DNA from: Streptomyces sp. NBC_00162
Lineage (GTDB): Bacteria; Actinomycetota; Actinomycetes; Streptomycetales; Streptomycetaceae
Assembly: GCF_024611995.1 (NCBI RefSeq)
Contig: NZ_CP102509.1
Coordinates: forward strand, 7,998,001 to 8,062,000
Reading direction: 5' to 3'
DNA length: 64,000 nucleotides
Shown here: piece after piece, positions 8,739 to 16,896 of the stretch
How the letters are laid out: each line of letters opens with the position of its first letter
Numbering within the stretch: position 1 is the first letter of the stretch
Program-made: the position numbers and the translations under genes
Notes under the pieces: model-generated
Database searches by the model: none
Seen by the model: the letters and a program-made list of their open reading frames with translations, nothing else
Told to the model about the DNA's origin: nothing

Positions 8739-9428
8739 ATGACTGCCCGCAGTCCGCTCAGCCGCCAGCGCGTCCTCGAAGCAGCGCTCCGCGTGGTGGA
8801 CGACGAGGGGCTCGATGGTCTGAGCATGCGCCGGGTGGCCGGCGAACTCGGTGTGGAGACCATGGCCCTCTACCGGTACACACCCAGCAAGGACGATCTG
8901 CTGGACGGTCTGGTCGAGAACCTGTTCATCGAGCTTGAGCAGGAGCTGGACAGCGCCGCGTCCGCCGTCTCCATCCTGCGCGACGAGGCCGCGCTCCCTT
9001 GGCGCGAGGCGCTCCTGGGCATCGCGCGGGCGATGTACAGGGTGGCTCTCGCTCACCCTCACGTGATTCCGCTGGTCGCCGTACGGCCCTTCACGGTCCC
9101 CATGGCCCGCAGGCCCCCCGCAGTGCTACGCGCCCACGAACGTGTGCTCGCCCTCCTGCACACGGCAGGGCTGGATGAGGAGACCACACTCAAGATCTAT
9201 CGGGCGTTCATCTCCTGGGTACTGGGTTACATCGTCATCGAGCTGCGCGAGGTCGTGGACAACCCCGACGAACCCGATCCGGCCTTCCGGCTCGGCCTGC
9301 ACCGCCTCCCGGTCAAGGACTTTCCGCTGCTCCGGTCGCTGGGCCCGGCCCTGGCCGTCCGCGGCGGGGAGGAGCAACTGGCCGCCGGTCTCGACGCACT
9401 CCTCGGCCGCTACCTGCCCGGATCCTGA
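8739..9428 (+). CDS. TetR family transcriptional regulator
   Basis: The N-terminus holds a TetR helix-turn-helix: RQRVLEAALRVVDDEGLDGL, then MRRVAGELGVETMALYRYTPSKDDLLDGLV. The C-terminal ligand domain (HPHVIPLVAVRP, then an ISWVLGYIVIELRE helix) resembles the TetR_C_1 type found in tetracycline-repressor-like proteins. The frame is open upstream, but ATG 8739 is preceded by CCGGAGG at good spacing. It is divergent from the M6 protease gene, which it probably represses. The ligand is unknown. Confidence 0.88.
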   Translation: MTARSPLSRQRVLEAALRVVDDEGLDGLSMRRVAGELGVETMALYRYTPSKDDLLDGLVENLFIELEQELDSAASAVSILRDEAALPWREALLGIARAMYRVALAHPHVIPLVAVRPFTVPMARRPPAVLRAHERVLALLHTAGLDEETTLKIYRAFISWVLGYIVIELREVVDNPDEPDPAFRLGLHRLPVKDFPLLRSLGPALAVRGGEEQLAAGLDALLGRYLPGS

Positions 9429-9486
9429 TGCCCCGGCCCGGCGCAGTCGGACGCCTGCGGCTGCCCCTGCCCGGGACGCCGCTCGG

Positions 9487-10167
9487 TCAGGCCGGCGTCG
9501 CGTCGTGCTGTCGGCGCACCATCTCGGTGATCCAGGTGGGCGCGAACGGAGACGTGCAGCCCGGGGAGGTCGGGTAGTCCTTGAGTACCTGAAGGCGCTC
9601 ACCGATGTCGATTGCGCGGGCGCGGTGCTCGGCGTGCTCGATCCCGATCTGGGCAAGGCAGTGGTTCATCGCCCACTGCAGGCGATCCGGGGCGTCTTTC
9701 ATCTCCGCCTCGATGACGTCGAGCAGTCCTTCGAGGTCGAGGTCCTCGGGCTTCTTCGCCACGCGTTCGGTGGTCAGCGCCCAGCCGGCACTCGCGACCA
9801 CGGGATCCGGATCGGCGGACCAGGTCAGGCGCAGCTCTTCGCAGTGCGGGTTCTTCTTCACCACGTAGTTCACGAGCCAGTCGTGCACCTTGGGTGTGCG
9901 CGCCTCGCGCAACATGACGTCCAACTCGTCACGCTCGAACGCCTTCGGGCGGCAGATCAGGAGCGCCAGCAGTCTCGCCGCGGTGTCATCCGTCTCCCAG
10001 AGCCGGCGCGCCAGTTCCTGCTGCGTCTTCAGCCGCTTCGCGAGCGCGCGCAGCTTGCTCAGGTTCACACCGTGATCGTCACCGTGCTTCTCGTTCACCG
10101 CGCGGGCCTTCGGGTCCTCGAGCCCGGCCAGCTCGGCCATCACCTCGGCCAACGCCGTCTCGGCCAC
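9487..10167 (-). CDS. DNA alkylation repair protein (AlkD-like, HEAT repeats)
   Basis: The 226-residue all-helical protein matches the AlkD/AlkC-type DNA glycosylase superfamily: an N-terminal helix, GVNLSKLRALAKRL, then HEAT-like helices with ARRLWETDDTAARLLALLI, HDWLVNYVVKKNPH and PDPVVASAGWALTTER. Family members excise N3- and N7-alkylpurines without base flipping. GTG 10167 has GGAG nine bases upstream. It is divergent from the nonsense pseudogene at 10253. The exact subfamily and activity are inferred. Confidence 0.78.
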   Translation of the reverse strand: MAETALAEVMAELAGLEDPKARAVNEKHGDDHGVNLSKLRALAKRLKTQQELARRLWETDDTAARLLALLICRPKAFERDELDVMLREARTPKVHDWLVNYVVKKNPHCEELRLTWSADPDPVVASAGWALTTERVAKKPEDLDLEGLLDVIEAEMKDAPDRLQWAMNHCLAQIGIEHAEHRARAIDIGERLQVLKDYPTSPGCTSPFAPTWITEMVRRQHDATPA

Positions 10168-10252
10168 CTCAGTCTCCTGTCCATTCGCGTGCGGGATTCA
10201 GCCTACGACGGAAGCCGCATTCGGTGTCAGTGGCCCCGCATACGGTCGGAGC

Positions 10253-10699
10253 ATGGATGATCAGCGGAACCCCACTCCCTCGATACACGAGTTCGCGACC
10301 TGGGAGCCCGTACTGCGGCTCCTACGGGCGAGCCATACGGAGCGCCGGGCCGTCCCGGGCGGTCGCGTGGCGGGCCGTATCGGCCAGGGGGCTGGAGCGT
10401 GCCTCTGGAGCGACGGTTGCCGCCGCTGGGCCGAGCCGCCCAGCTGGCGGACCCTCGCCGACCCATAGGAGATCGCCGGGCTGACCGGACTGGAGTACCT
10501 GGAGCTCGGGCCGCAGGACTGGCGCGTCCTCCTCGATGCCCAAGCCGTCCCGCGCAGCCTGGCGGCGGCCGCCATCGAGATACGCCACGACGCGGACCCC
10601 CTGGCCGTCGCGGACCTCGCCAACGAACTCCTCGCCCTCTGGGACCGGCCCCCGATCACCCGGACCGTCGTCGAAGGCGACCTCGGTCCCGTGGCGTAG
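10253..10699 (+). pseudogene. Hypothetical protein gene interrupted by an in-frame amber codon
   Basis: From ATG 10253 the frame reads MDDQRNPTPSIHEFATWEPV and on to SWRTLADP, then TAG at 10466-10468. It resumes without frame change as EIAGLTGLEYLELGPQDWRV and ANELLALWDRPPITRTVVEG to a TAG at 10697-10699. Both halves have protein-like composition and the second half has no good start codon of its own, so one 148-residue protein broken by a single substitution (for instance TAC to TAG) is the likely origin. I do not recognise the family; a leucine-rich element (LTGLEYLELG) is visible. Readthrough or a sequencing error are alternatives. Confidence 0.5.
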
Positions 10700-10785
10700 G
10701 CATCGGTGGTCGTCGAGCCCGGGTTCGAGGGAGCGGCCGGCGGAGGGCGCGCGGGCGCCGTGGTTTCCGCGGCTAGGCTGACCGC

Positions 10786-11790
10786 ATGACTGTGCTCGTG
10801 TACGACGACTTCGGCACCGGACGCCACCGCGAGGCCTCCCTTATTCGGCACGCCTTGGGCAGCGTCCACGACGAGGAGCTCGTGGCCGGCCTCGCCGGGG
10901 GCATCGGCTTCATGTATTTCGTGTTCGAGTACGAGGGCCGGCTGCCCATCGTCACGATCGTGGCCCAGGCCCACCCCGAGCCCTGGGTGCAGGTCGCGCT
11001 CGGCCGCCTGGGGGTCCCGTACGACGCCACGCGCGCGATGAAGCCCCGCTGGGGCAGGGTCCGTGCCGCGCTCGACGAGGGGCAGCCGGCCTTCTGCGTG
11101 GTCGACCGTTCCTCGCTGCCCTGGCACGAGGCCGACCCGGACGCCGAGATGACGGGCGCCGACCCGTACACGGTTGTCATCGCCGGCTACGACGGCGACG
11201 ACCTGCTGATCGAGGACGGTGCCGAGACGCCGTACCGGATCGACCGCGAGGAGTTCGGTGCTGCCTGGACCGCGCACCGCAAGGGCCGCCACCAGCTGAT
11301 CGTCCCCACCGGGCCGCCCGAGGGGGAGCCGGATGTGGCAGGGGCGATCGCCTCCACCGTCACGCACCTCACCGGGCCGGTTCTGGGGAACAAGTTCGAC
11401 GTGAACTTCGGCTTCACCGGGATGGAGAAGTTCGCCGCGCAGCTGCGCGACAGCACCACGCAGGTGGGCTGGGAGCGCCGGTTCGGCAGCTCGCCCGAGG
11501 CGTTCAGTGCCGGCACCGGGCGGCTGTACGCCTGCCTGGAGCAGGAGTGGACCGCTCCGGGCGCCACCAGGCCGCTGTACGCGGACTTCCTCGAGCTTGT
11601 CGGGCGCCCGGAGGCTGCCGCACTGTTCAGAGAGTCCGCCCGGCACTGGTCGGAGCTGGCCGTGCTGGCCCGGGACGCCGATCCGGATGCCGGCGCCGAG
11701 GGGCGGCGGGCGCTCTTCGACGCGTGTGCGGAACGCGTGGACCGCTGCCTGGACCTGGAGCAGCAGGCGGTGCGGGCGCTGCAGAAGTAG
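10786..11790 (+). CDS. BtrH N-terminal/DUF4872 domain protein
   Basis: The protein opens with RHREASLIRHALG, where BtrH-type proteins usually have H-C near the corresponding site, then a Gly-rich GLAGGIGFMYFVFEY segment. A following DPYTVVIAGYDGDDLLIEDG strand pair is typical of the papain-like BtrH_N fold. The C-terminal part is helical, as in DUF4872. BtrH transfers an acyl chain in butirosin biosynthesis, but most homologues are uncharacterised and no biosynthetic partners lie nearby. TAGGCT at 10774-10779 is six bases before the ATG, so the transcript may be leaderless. The expected nucleophilic Cys is not obvious (RHREAS), so activity is uncertain. Confidence 0.7.
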   Translation: MTVLVYDDFGTGRHREASLIRHALGSVHDEELVAGLAGGIGFMYFVFEYEGRLPIVTIVAQAHPEPWVQVALGRLGVPYDATRAMKPRWGRVRAALDEGQPAFCVVDRSSLPWHEADPDAEMTGADPYTVVIAGYDGDDLLIEDGAETPYRIDREEFGAAWTAHRKGRHQLIVPTGPPEGEPDVAGAIASTVTHLTGPVLGNKFDVNFGFTGMEKFAAQLRDSTTQVGWERRFGSSPEAFSAGTGRLYACLEQEWTAPGATRPLYADFLELVGRPEAAALFRESARHWSELAVLARDADPDAGAEGRRALFDACAERVDRCLDLEQQAVRALQK

Positions 11791-11870
11791 CGCCCGTCGC
11801 GCGGTCGGGTACCGGGTACCGGGCGTCGTGTCCGAACGCGGGCCGGTCACGTTCTCTCGTGTCCCGCGGG

Positions 11871-12905
11871 TCACTTTGGTGCAACGGCTCCCGAGTCCGG
11901 CGACTGTTGGAGTCCGGATGCGTCGACCGCCTCGAAGTCCGATCCCTTGAAGCCCTTGAGCGCGTCGAGCTGAGAATTGTCCCAACCGGGGTTTTCCTCA
12001 CCGGTGATGTACCAGGCCGAGCCGTTGTCCGCGACGATGGCGCCGTACTTCTTGAGCGCTTCGGCCACGGCCTTGGCCTGCGGGGTCAGCTTCGAGGTGT
12101 CCACCGAGCTCTTGAGCCGCAGCCGCAGTCCCATGGGAGGCAGCGACTCGTCCGCCGCGGAGCCCGCCTGGTGCCTTGCGGGCCAGACGTAGCTTTGGTC
12201 CGAGCGAGGCACGGTCATGCGGATTGCGTGGTCGATCCGCCCGGCTGCGGCCTCGTCGTAGCGCACCAGACCGGGGAGGACGGCAAGGCCGGCGGCATCG
12301 GCCGACGTCCACCCGTCGGGCCGCAGTTCGTGGGTCCGCAGGTCGAAGACCGCGCCCGAGCCGGCGTGCCAGGCGTTGCCGCCTTGCGGCTTCGCGTTCC
12401 AGAGCTCGTAGGACTTGCACAGGGCGCGGTCCCAGACGACGACGTGCCGGTCCCCCTCGCTCGCCGGACCGTTCTCGATCTTGGCATTCTGCGGGATCCG
12501 GTACCCGGACGTGTCGCTTTCCTCGGCGTAGTCCAGGGTGACCTTCGACTCCGGCACCGTCGCGTCCGAGACGGTGATGGGGATGCCGAAAGGCTCGCCG
12601 TCGACGAGCCCCGACCCGAAGTCCGGGTGCAGGGGCTCAGTGGACCCGATCGAGGAGACGTACTGGGCGGAGCGCGCGTGCACGGGAAGCGTATCCACGG
12701 GTGCACGCCAGAAACTGTCCGGAAGCGAGGTCTGGCAGGAATCGTCTTGCGAGCCGGCAGCAACCGGAACAACCGTTGTGGGAAACGCCCTCGTGGCAGG
12801 ATCCGTGTACCCGGACAGCAGACACGCGGCGGCAACGGCGGAAACCGTGGCAATGACGGGGATGCGATTACCTGAGCGCAATTCCGCCATGCGCTTCGTC
12901 GTCAT
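11871..12905 (-). CDS. Secreted protein of unknown function
   Basis: An N-terminal signal (VIATVSAVAAACLLSG) suggests export; a lipobox is not convincing (LLSGYT has no Cys). The mature region carries motifs I recognise as recurrent in a widespread secreted bacterial family without assigned activity: DYAEESDTSGYRIP, GDRHVVVWD, GSGAVFDLRTHELRPDGWTS and DNGSAWYITGEENPGWDN. ATG 12905 is preceded by GAGGTG. It follows the FAD oxidoreductase on the same strand but with a 91-bp gap, so it may be transcribed alone. No function should be assigned. Confidence 0.7.
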   Translation of the reverse strand: MTTKRMAELRSGNRIPVIATVSAVAAACLLSGYTDPATRAFPTTVVPVAAGSQDDSCQTSLPDSFWRAPVDTLPVHARSAQYVSSIGSTEPLHPDFGSGLVDGEPFGIPITVSDATVPESKVTLDYAEESDTSGYRIPQNAKIENGPASEGDRHVVVWDRALCKSYELWNAKPQGGNAWHAGSGAVFDLRTHELRPDGWTSADAAGLAVLPGLVRYDEAAAGRIDHAIRMTVPRSDQSYVWPARHQAGSAADESLPPMGLRLRLKSSVDTSKLTPQAKAVAEALKKYGAIVADNGSAWYITGEENPGWDNSQLDALKGFKGSDFEAVDASGLQQSPDSGAVAPK

Positions 12906-12996
12906 GGCTTCACCTCATCCGAGCGGTCTCCGAGATGGCGCCGGCTGCTTTCCCTGTGAGCCTCTTCCCAGCGTAGGCACGTTCCCGCCGCAGCGC

Positions 12997-14370
12997 TCAG
13001 ACTGGGATGAGGGCATCCCACTGGTCTCGGGTCGGGCCGTCGTGCTGTGGCGAGAAGTCCGGGCGGGCAGCCAGCCAGGCGGTGACGTGTCGGTCCACTT
13101 CGTCGGTGCCGTACGCGTCGGGGGCCGGTCGCAGGAGATGGCGTACCTGGGCTCGGGCTCTCATGACGACGGGATCGTCGAAGGCGCAGGCGCCCAGGGC
13201 GGCAGCCCGCCGGTCTGAGAGGGGTGCGCTCTCGGCGAGACGTTGCTCGTTGGCGCGGTCGGCCGTCACCTGGGCGTCGAACAACGGGCGGAGGGCCTGC
13301 GCCGTCCAGGTGTGGTAGCAGACGGGGTCCGCGGCGATCTGGTCGGCATGGGTGGCGATGTGCTGGGCGGCGCGCAGGCCGAGGGCCGCGCCATGGCCCG
13401 AGGTGGGGTTGGTGTGGATCAGGCTGTCCCCGGCGTTGACCAAGCCGGCGACGATGGGTCCGTCATCGTCGGCGAGGGCGGTCCAGCGGTTGTCCAGACC
13501 GGCCATCGCCAGGACGGCCGACTGTGGTTCGGGGGCCAGGTCGAGCCAGGCGGCGGTGGCGGGGAAGCGGCGGGCGGCGGCCTCGAACACGGCGGGGTCG
13601 GTGAGCGCGCCGCGGGTCGGATCAGCCGTGGAGAGCACCAGGTGCAGCGCGAAGGTGTCGTTGTCGGAAGGGAAGACGCCGGCGAGCGCGAACGGCGCGG
13701 CCGAGCCGGTCTTCACCCGTCCCGGGTCACGCGGGCCGTCGGCCCGCAGTCGGTACCAGCGGCACAGATAAGCGATCCCGGTGCGGTGGCTGTCGACCAG
13801 GGGCGGGCGGCAGCCGGCCGCGATCAGCCAGGCGGGAACCGGCGAGCGCCGACCGGACGCATCGACGACGAGGTCCGCCTGGTGGGTTTCGGCGCCCACC
13901 TGTACGCCGGTGACCCGGGCGGGGCGGCCCGCCCCGAGGGTGAGGACGCCCACCCGGCAGCCTTGCCGCACATCGACGGTGCGTTCCCGCCGCACCGCCG
14001 CGGCCAGGGCGGCCTCCAGCACGATGCGGCGGGTGCGCAGGGTCACCAGGTCCTCATCACCGGCCCGATGCGGCGGATGTTCGCCGAACCAGTCGAAGTC
14101 GTGGTACTCCCGGGCTCCGCGCGCCAGTAGGTCCTCGTAAACATCAGGGGTCTCGGTGCGCAACACGGTGCGCACGGGTGCGAGGAAGGAGTGGGGCTGG
14201 ATGGCCTGCGGGACCCGGGGCCTGGTCCAGTGGAAGAAGTCCCCGTTCAGGTCCTCTCCGGCCTGCCGCGCGTCCTGCTCGAACAACGTGACCGTGTGGC
14301 CCCGCCGGCCAAGCATGAGCGCCGTACCCAGCCCACTGATACCCCCACCGATGACCGCAACCCGCGCCAC
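12997..14370 (-). CDS. FAD-dependent oxidoreductase/monooxygenase
   Basis: The N-terminus VARVAVIGGGISGLGTALML is a Rossmann dinucleotide-binding GxGxxG motif. A later GPIVAGLVNAGDSLIHTNPT segment fits the second FAD-contact (GD) motif of PHBH-type flavoproteins. The 457-residue length fits a class A flavoprotein monooxygenase or related dehydrogenase. The frame extends to 14433, but GTG 14370 has AAGGGGAG just upstream and begins exactly at the Rossmann strand. It is divergent from the dienelactone hydrolase gene, so an aromatic-compound pathway is conceivable, but the substrate is unknown. Confidence 0.8.
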   Translation of the reverse strand: MARVAVIGGGISGLGTALMLGRRGHTVTLFEQDARQAGEDLNGDFFHWTRPRVPQAIQPHSFLAPVRTVLRTETPDVYEDLLARGAREYHDFDWFGEHPPHRAGDEDLVTLRTRRIVLEAALAAAVRRERTVDVRQGCRVGVLTLGAGRPARVTGVQVGAETHQADLVVDASGRRSPVPAWLIAAGCRPPLVDSHRTGIAYLCRWYRLRADGPRDPGRVKTGSAAPFALAGVFPSDNDTFALHLVLSTADPTRGALTDPAVFEAAARRFPATAAWLDLAPEPQSAVLAMAGLDNRWTALADDDGPIVAGLVNAGDSLIHTNPTSGHGAALGLRAAQHIATHADQIAADPVCYHTWTAQALRPLFDAQVTADRANEQRLAESAPLSDRRAAALGACAFDDPVVMRARAQVRHLLRPAPDAYGTDEVDRHVTAWLAARPDFSPQHDGPTRDQWDALIPV

Positions 14371-14548
14371 TGAACTCCCCTTCGCGTCGTGTTGCGGAAC
14401 GAGCCTACTGCTTGGCGATCTTCGGTTGAGCAACGGGGTCGTCCGTCGGAATGCGGAGGCGGGTGCTCCGAACTGGGCCTCTGGGTATATGAGTTGGTCC
14501 CTTCGGCGAGAGGCTGTGTACTGGCATCAGTCAAAGGAAAGGAAGATC

Positions 14549-15298
14549 TTGCCCACCAAGACACTGCAGATTCCCACCACGGACGGCCAGGCAGACGCTT
14601 TCGCCGCCTTCCCCGACCGTGGCGAGCGGCACCCGGGGGTGCTGCTGTACCCGGACGCCTTCGGCGTGCGGCCCGTGCTGAGGGAGATGGCCCGCGAACT
14701 GGCCGAGCACGGCTACTACGTCCTCGTCCCCAACCTCTACTACCGGCACGGCCCGGCGCCGGTGATCGAACTTCCCGAGCACATCGGAGAAGAGGTCCGG
14801 CCCGCGGTCTTCGCCCAGTTGATGCCGTTGGTCGAGGCGCACACCACCGAACGCGCCCTGCGCGACGCCGACGCCTACCTCAGGTTCCTCACCACCCAGC
14901 CCGAGGTCAGCGCCGGACCGGTCGCCGCGATCGGCTATTGCATGGGCGCCGGCTTGGCGATGCGCACCGCAGCGGCCCACCCCGACCAGGTGGCCGCCGT
15001 CGCCGGATTCCACCCCAGCCCCCTCGTCACCGATGCGCCCGACAGCCCGCACCGCCTCGTCCCCAAGCTCACGGCCCAAGTCCACGTCGGCCTCGCCGAA
15101 AACGACATGTCGCCCGAGGGCATCAGCGAGCTCAACCAAGCCCTGGACGCCGCAGGTGTCGGCTACACCTGCGAGATATACCCCGGCACCATCCACGGCT
15201 TCACCATGGCCGACACCGACGCCTTCAACCCCTCCGCACTGCAGCGCCACTGGGACCGCCTGCTCCCCCTCCTCGACCGCGCCCTGACCAATCGCTGA
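14549..15298 (+). CDS. Dienelactone hydrolase family protein
   Basis: The 249-residue alpha/beta hydrolase has the DLH catalytic triad: Cys131 in IGYCMGAG, Asp186 in GLAENDMS and His216 in PGTIHGF. The N-terminal VLLYPDAFGVRP segment, which holds the oxyanion-hole region, also fits. Dienelactone hydrolase opens dienelactones in chlorocatechol breakdown, though many bacterial homologues act on other esters. The start is TTG 14549, with GGAAAGGAAG upstream; no ATG or GTG with a ribosome site precedes the conserved start. Confidence 0.86.
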   Translation: MPTKTLQIPTTDGQADAFAAFPDRGERHPGVLLYPDAFGVRPVLREMARELAEHGYYVLVPNLYYRHGPAPVIELPEHIGEEVRPAVFAQLMPLVEAHTTERALRDADAYLRFLTTQPEVSAGPVAAIGYCMGAGLAMRTAAAHPDQVAAVAGFHPSPLVTDAPDSPHRLVPKLTAQVHVGLAENDMSPEGISELNQALDAAGVGYTCEIYPGTIHGFTMADTDAFNPSALQRHWDRLLPLLDRALTNR

Positions 15299-15323
15299 AG
15301 CGCAGCAGATCGAGCGGTAGTTG

Positions 15324-16850
15324 TCACCGGCGTCGGGTTGCCGACGGGCCGTGGTCCGGAGTCCGCTCTGTGAGGAGCGTGGTGTTGGCCACCGCACCAG
15401 CACCGAGGTTGATCACCCGGCTGCCGGTGCGGTCCGGCCCGGCGTGGCGGACCAGCGCTCCGCAGTTCCGGCCGCCGACGAGGAACGGGGAGAGCACGTA
15501 CGGAAGCCGGAGGTCGCACTGTGCGCCGGACGAAGGGTCGGGGAACGGCATCCAGACGCTGTCGCTCTCCACGCGCTGTTGGACCACGACGGTCTGCTGC
15601 CGGGCGCTCTCGGTGACGAGGGTGCGCCAGCTGTGGTCGTCGAGGTCGGTGCCGAACACCACTCCACGGCCGCTGCCTTCGTTCGCGGGCTTGAGGACCA
15701 GGTTCTCCCGCTCCCGCAGCGCGCGGCGTACGACGGCGTCCCGGTCTTCGCACGGCTGCCGGGGCCCGGCCCAGGCGGTCCAGGGGACGTGAGAGAGGAC
15801 CAGTGAGCGGTCCTCGGCGGACAGCAGGTCGAGGTCCTCGTAAAGCCAGGCCAGGACCTGCTTGCTGCGCAGCAGCCGCATCGACTCCGGCAGGAACAAC
15901 TCCACCGTGCCCGCGGCCAGCGCAGTGGCGATCGCCTCCACGCCACCCGAGTCACCTGTGATCATCCAGGTGTGGAACCAGTTGAGGACCATGTCGACAC
16001 GTGCATTCCCCGCGTACAGACGTCCGTGGCCATCGGTGCGCAACCGGCTGAGGTCCTCCACCACGACGTCCAGTCCTGCGCTCGTGGCGGATTCGACGGT
16101 CGGTCGCAGGTAGGCACGCAGTGCGCGCCGGTTGCCGAGCTTCGCAGCCTGCCCGAAGCCGCTGCGCCAGGTCGGCACGAGCAGGCGGCGGCCAGGGCCG
16201 CTCCGCCGGGACATCAGCGCGGCCAGCAGGGCCGAGCGGGCCGCCAGGATCGGGGCGGGGACGGTCAGGGCGGCGCCGGCCCACAACCGGGCGTAGGCCT
16301 CGGCCATGCGGTCCAGCGCCGGAATCCCGTAGATCGTGGCCGAGATGTTCAGCTCCAGGAATTTCGGGACACCCTGGCACACCAGGACATCGGGCCGGGC
16401 GACGCGCAGTACCTCGTCGTGCTCCAGCGGCCCGGCGGGGGTCAGCAGCCGCTGCGGGCACCGGTCGTGCATCACCTCCCGCAGCTCGCCCACCGTGGTG
16501 GCACGCCTGCGGCAGCTGTCGACGGCCAGCCGCAACAGCCGCTCCGCCACCCCACCCAGCGCCTCGTAGTCGCGGTGGGCGATGACCAGCGGTCGCATCG
16601 GCTGCCATGGCCGACCGCGCTGCCAACCTTCCTGCGCCCCGTACGGCCAGCGTCCCGCCGCAGCGCGTCGGGCGAGGAACGCTGTCCGGTCGCTCATGGA
16701 CAGCCGCTCCCAGTGGTCGTGGAGAGCCATGGGCCCAACCTGGTCGGCGGGCACCGGGCCGGCGTGCTGGGCCGGGGTCCCGGGAGGTGACGACGTCATG
16801 CCGGGACAACCCGTCGGCTGGGCCTGGGGCAACGCGCGCCGGGGAACCAC
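15324..16850 (-). CDS. ATP-grasp-like (circularly permuted) protein
   Basis: The C-terminal third has LVLKPANEGSGRGVVFG, an ATP-grasp nucleotide-binding strand and glycine loop, and later QCDLRLPYVLSPFLVGGR, which fits a metal-binding strand. The central part contains LELNISATIYGIPALDRMAE, which resembles N-terminal regions of circularly permuted ATP-grasp enzymes. Such enzymes form amide bonds from carboxylate and amine, but the substrate is unknown. The start is uncertain: GTG 16850, ATG 16799 and ATG 16730 are in frame and none has a strong ribosome site. It lies 46 bp downstream of the ABC-F gene on the same strand, so co-transcription is possible. Confidence 0.65.
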   Translation of the reverse strand: MVPRRALPQAQPTGCPGMTSSPPGTPAQHAGPVPADQVGPMALHDHWERLSMSDRTAFLARRAAAGRWPYGAQEGWQRGRPWQPMRPLVIAHRDYEALGGVAERLLRLAVDSCRRRATTVGELREVMHDRCPQRLLTPAGPLEHDEVLRVARPDVLVCQGVPKFLELNISATIYGIPALDRMAEAYARLWAGAALTVPAPILAARSALLAALMSRRSGPGRRLLVPTWRSGFGQAAKLGNRRALRAYLRPTVESATSAGLDVVVEDLSRLRTDGHGRLYAGNARVDMVLNWFHTWMITGDSGGVEAIATALAAGTVELFLPESMRLLRSKQVLAWLYEDLDLLSAEDRSLVLSHVPWTAWAGPRQPCEDRDAVVRRALRERENLVLKPANEGSGRGVVFGTDLDDHSWRTLVTESARQQTVVVQQRVESDSVWMPFPDPSSGAQCDLRLPYVLSPFLVGGRNCGALVRHAGPDRTGSRVINLGAGAVANTTLLTERTPDHGPSATRRR

Positions 16851-16896
16851 CGGGCCGCCGCCTTCACCGGCCCCGGCAAGATCCGAAAGACACGCC

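Noticed and set aside
10261..11985. 574-codon open frame on the minus strand
   Set aside because: Lies antisense to the BtrH-like gene and the amber-disrupted gene. Composition is low-complexity Arg/Gly/Pro typical of an antisense frame in GC-rich DNA, and no domain is visible.
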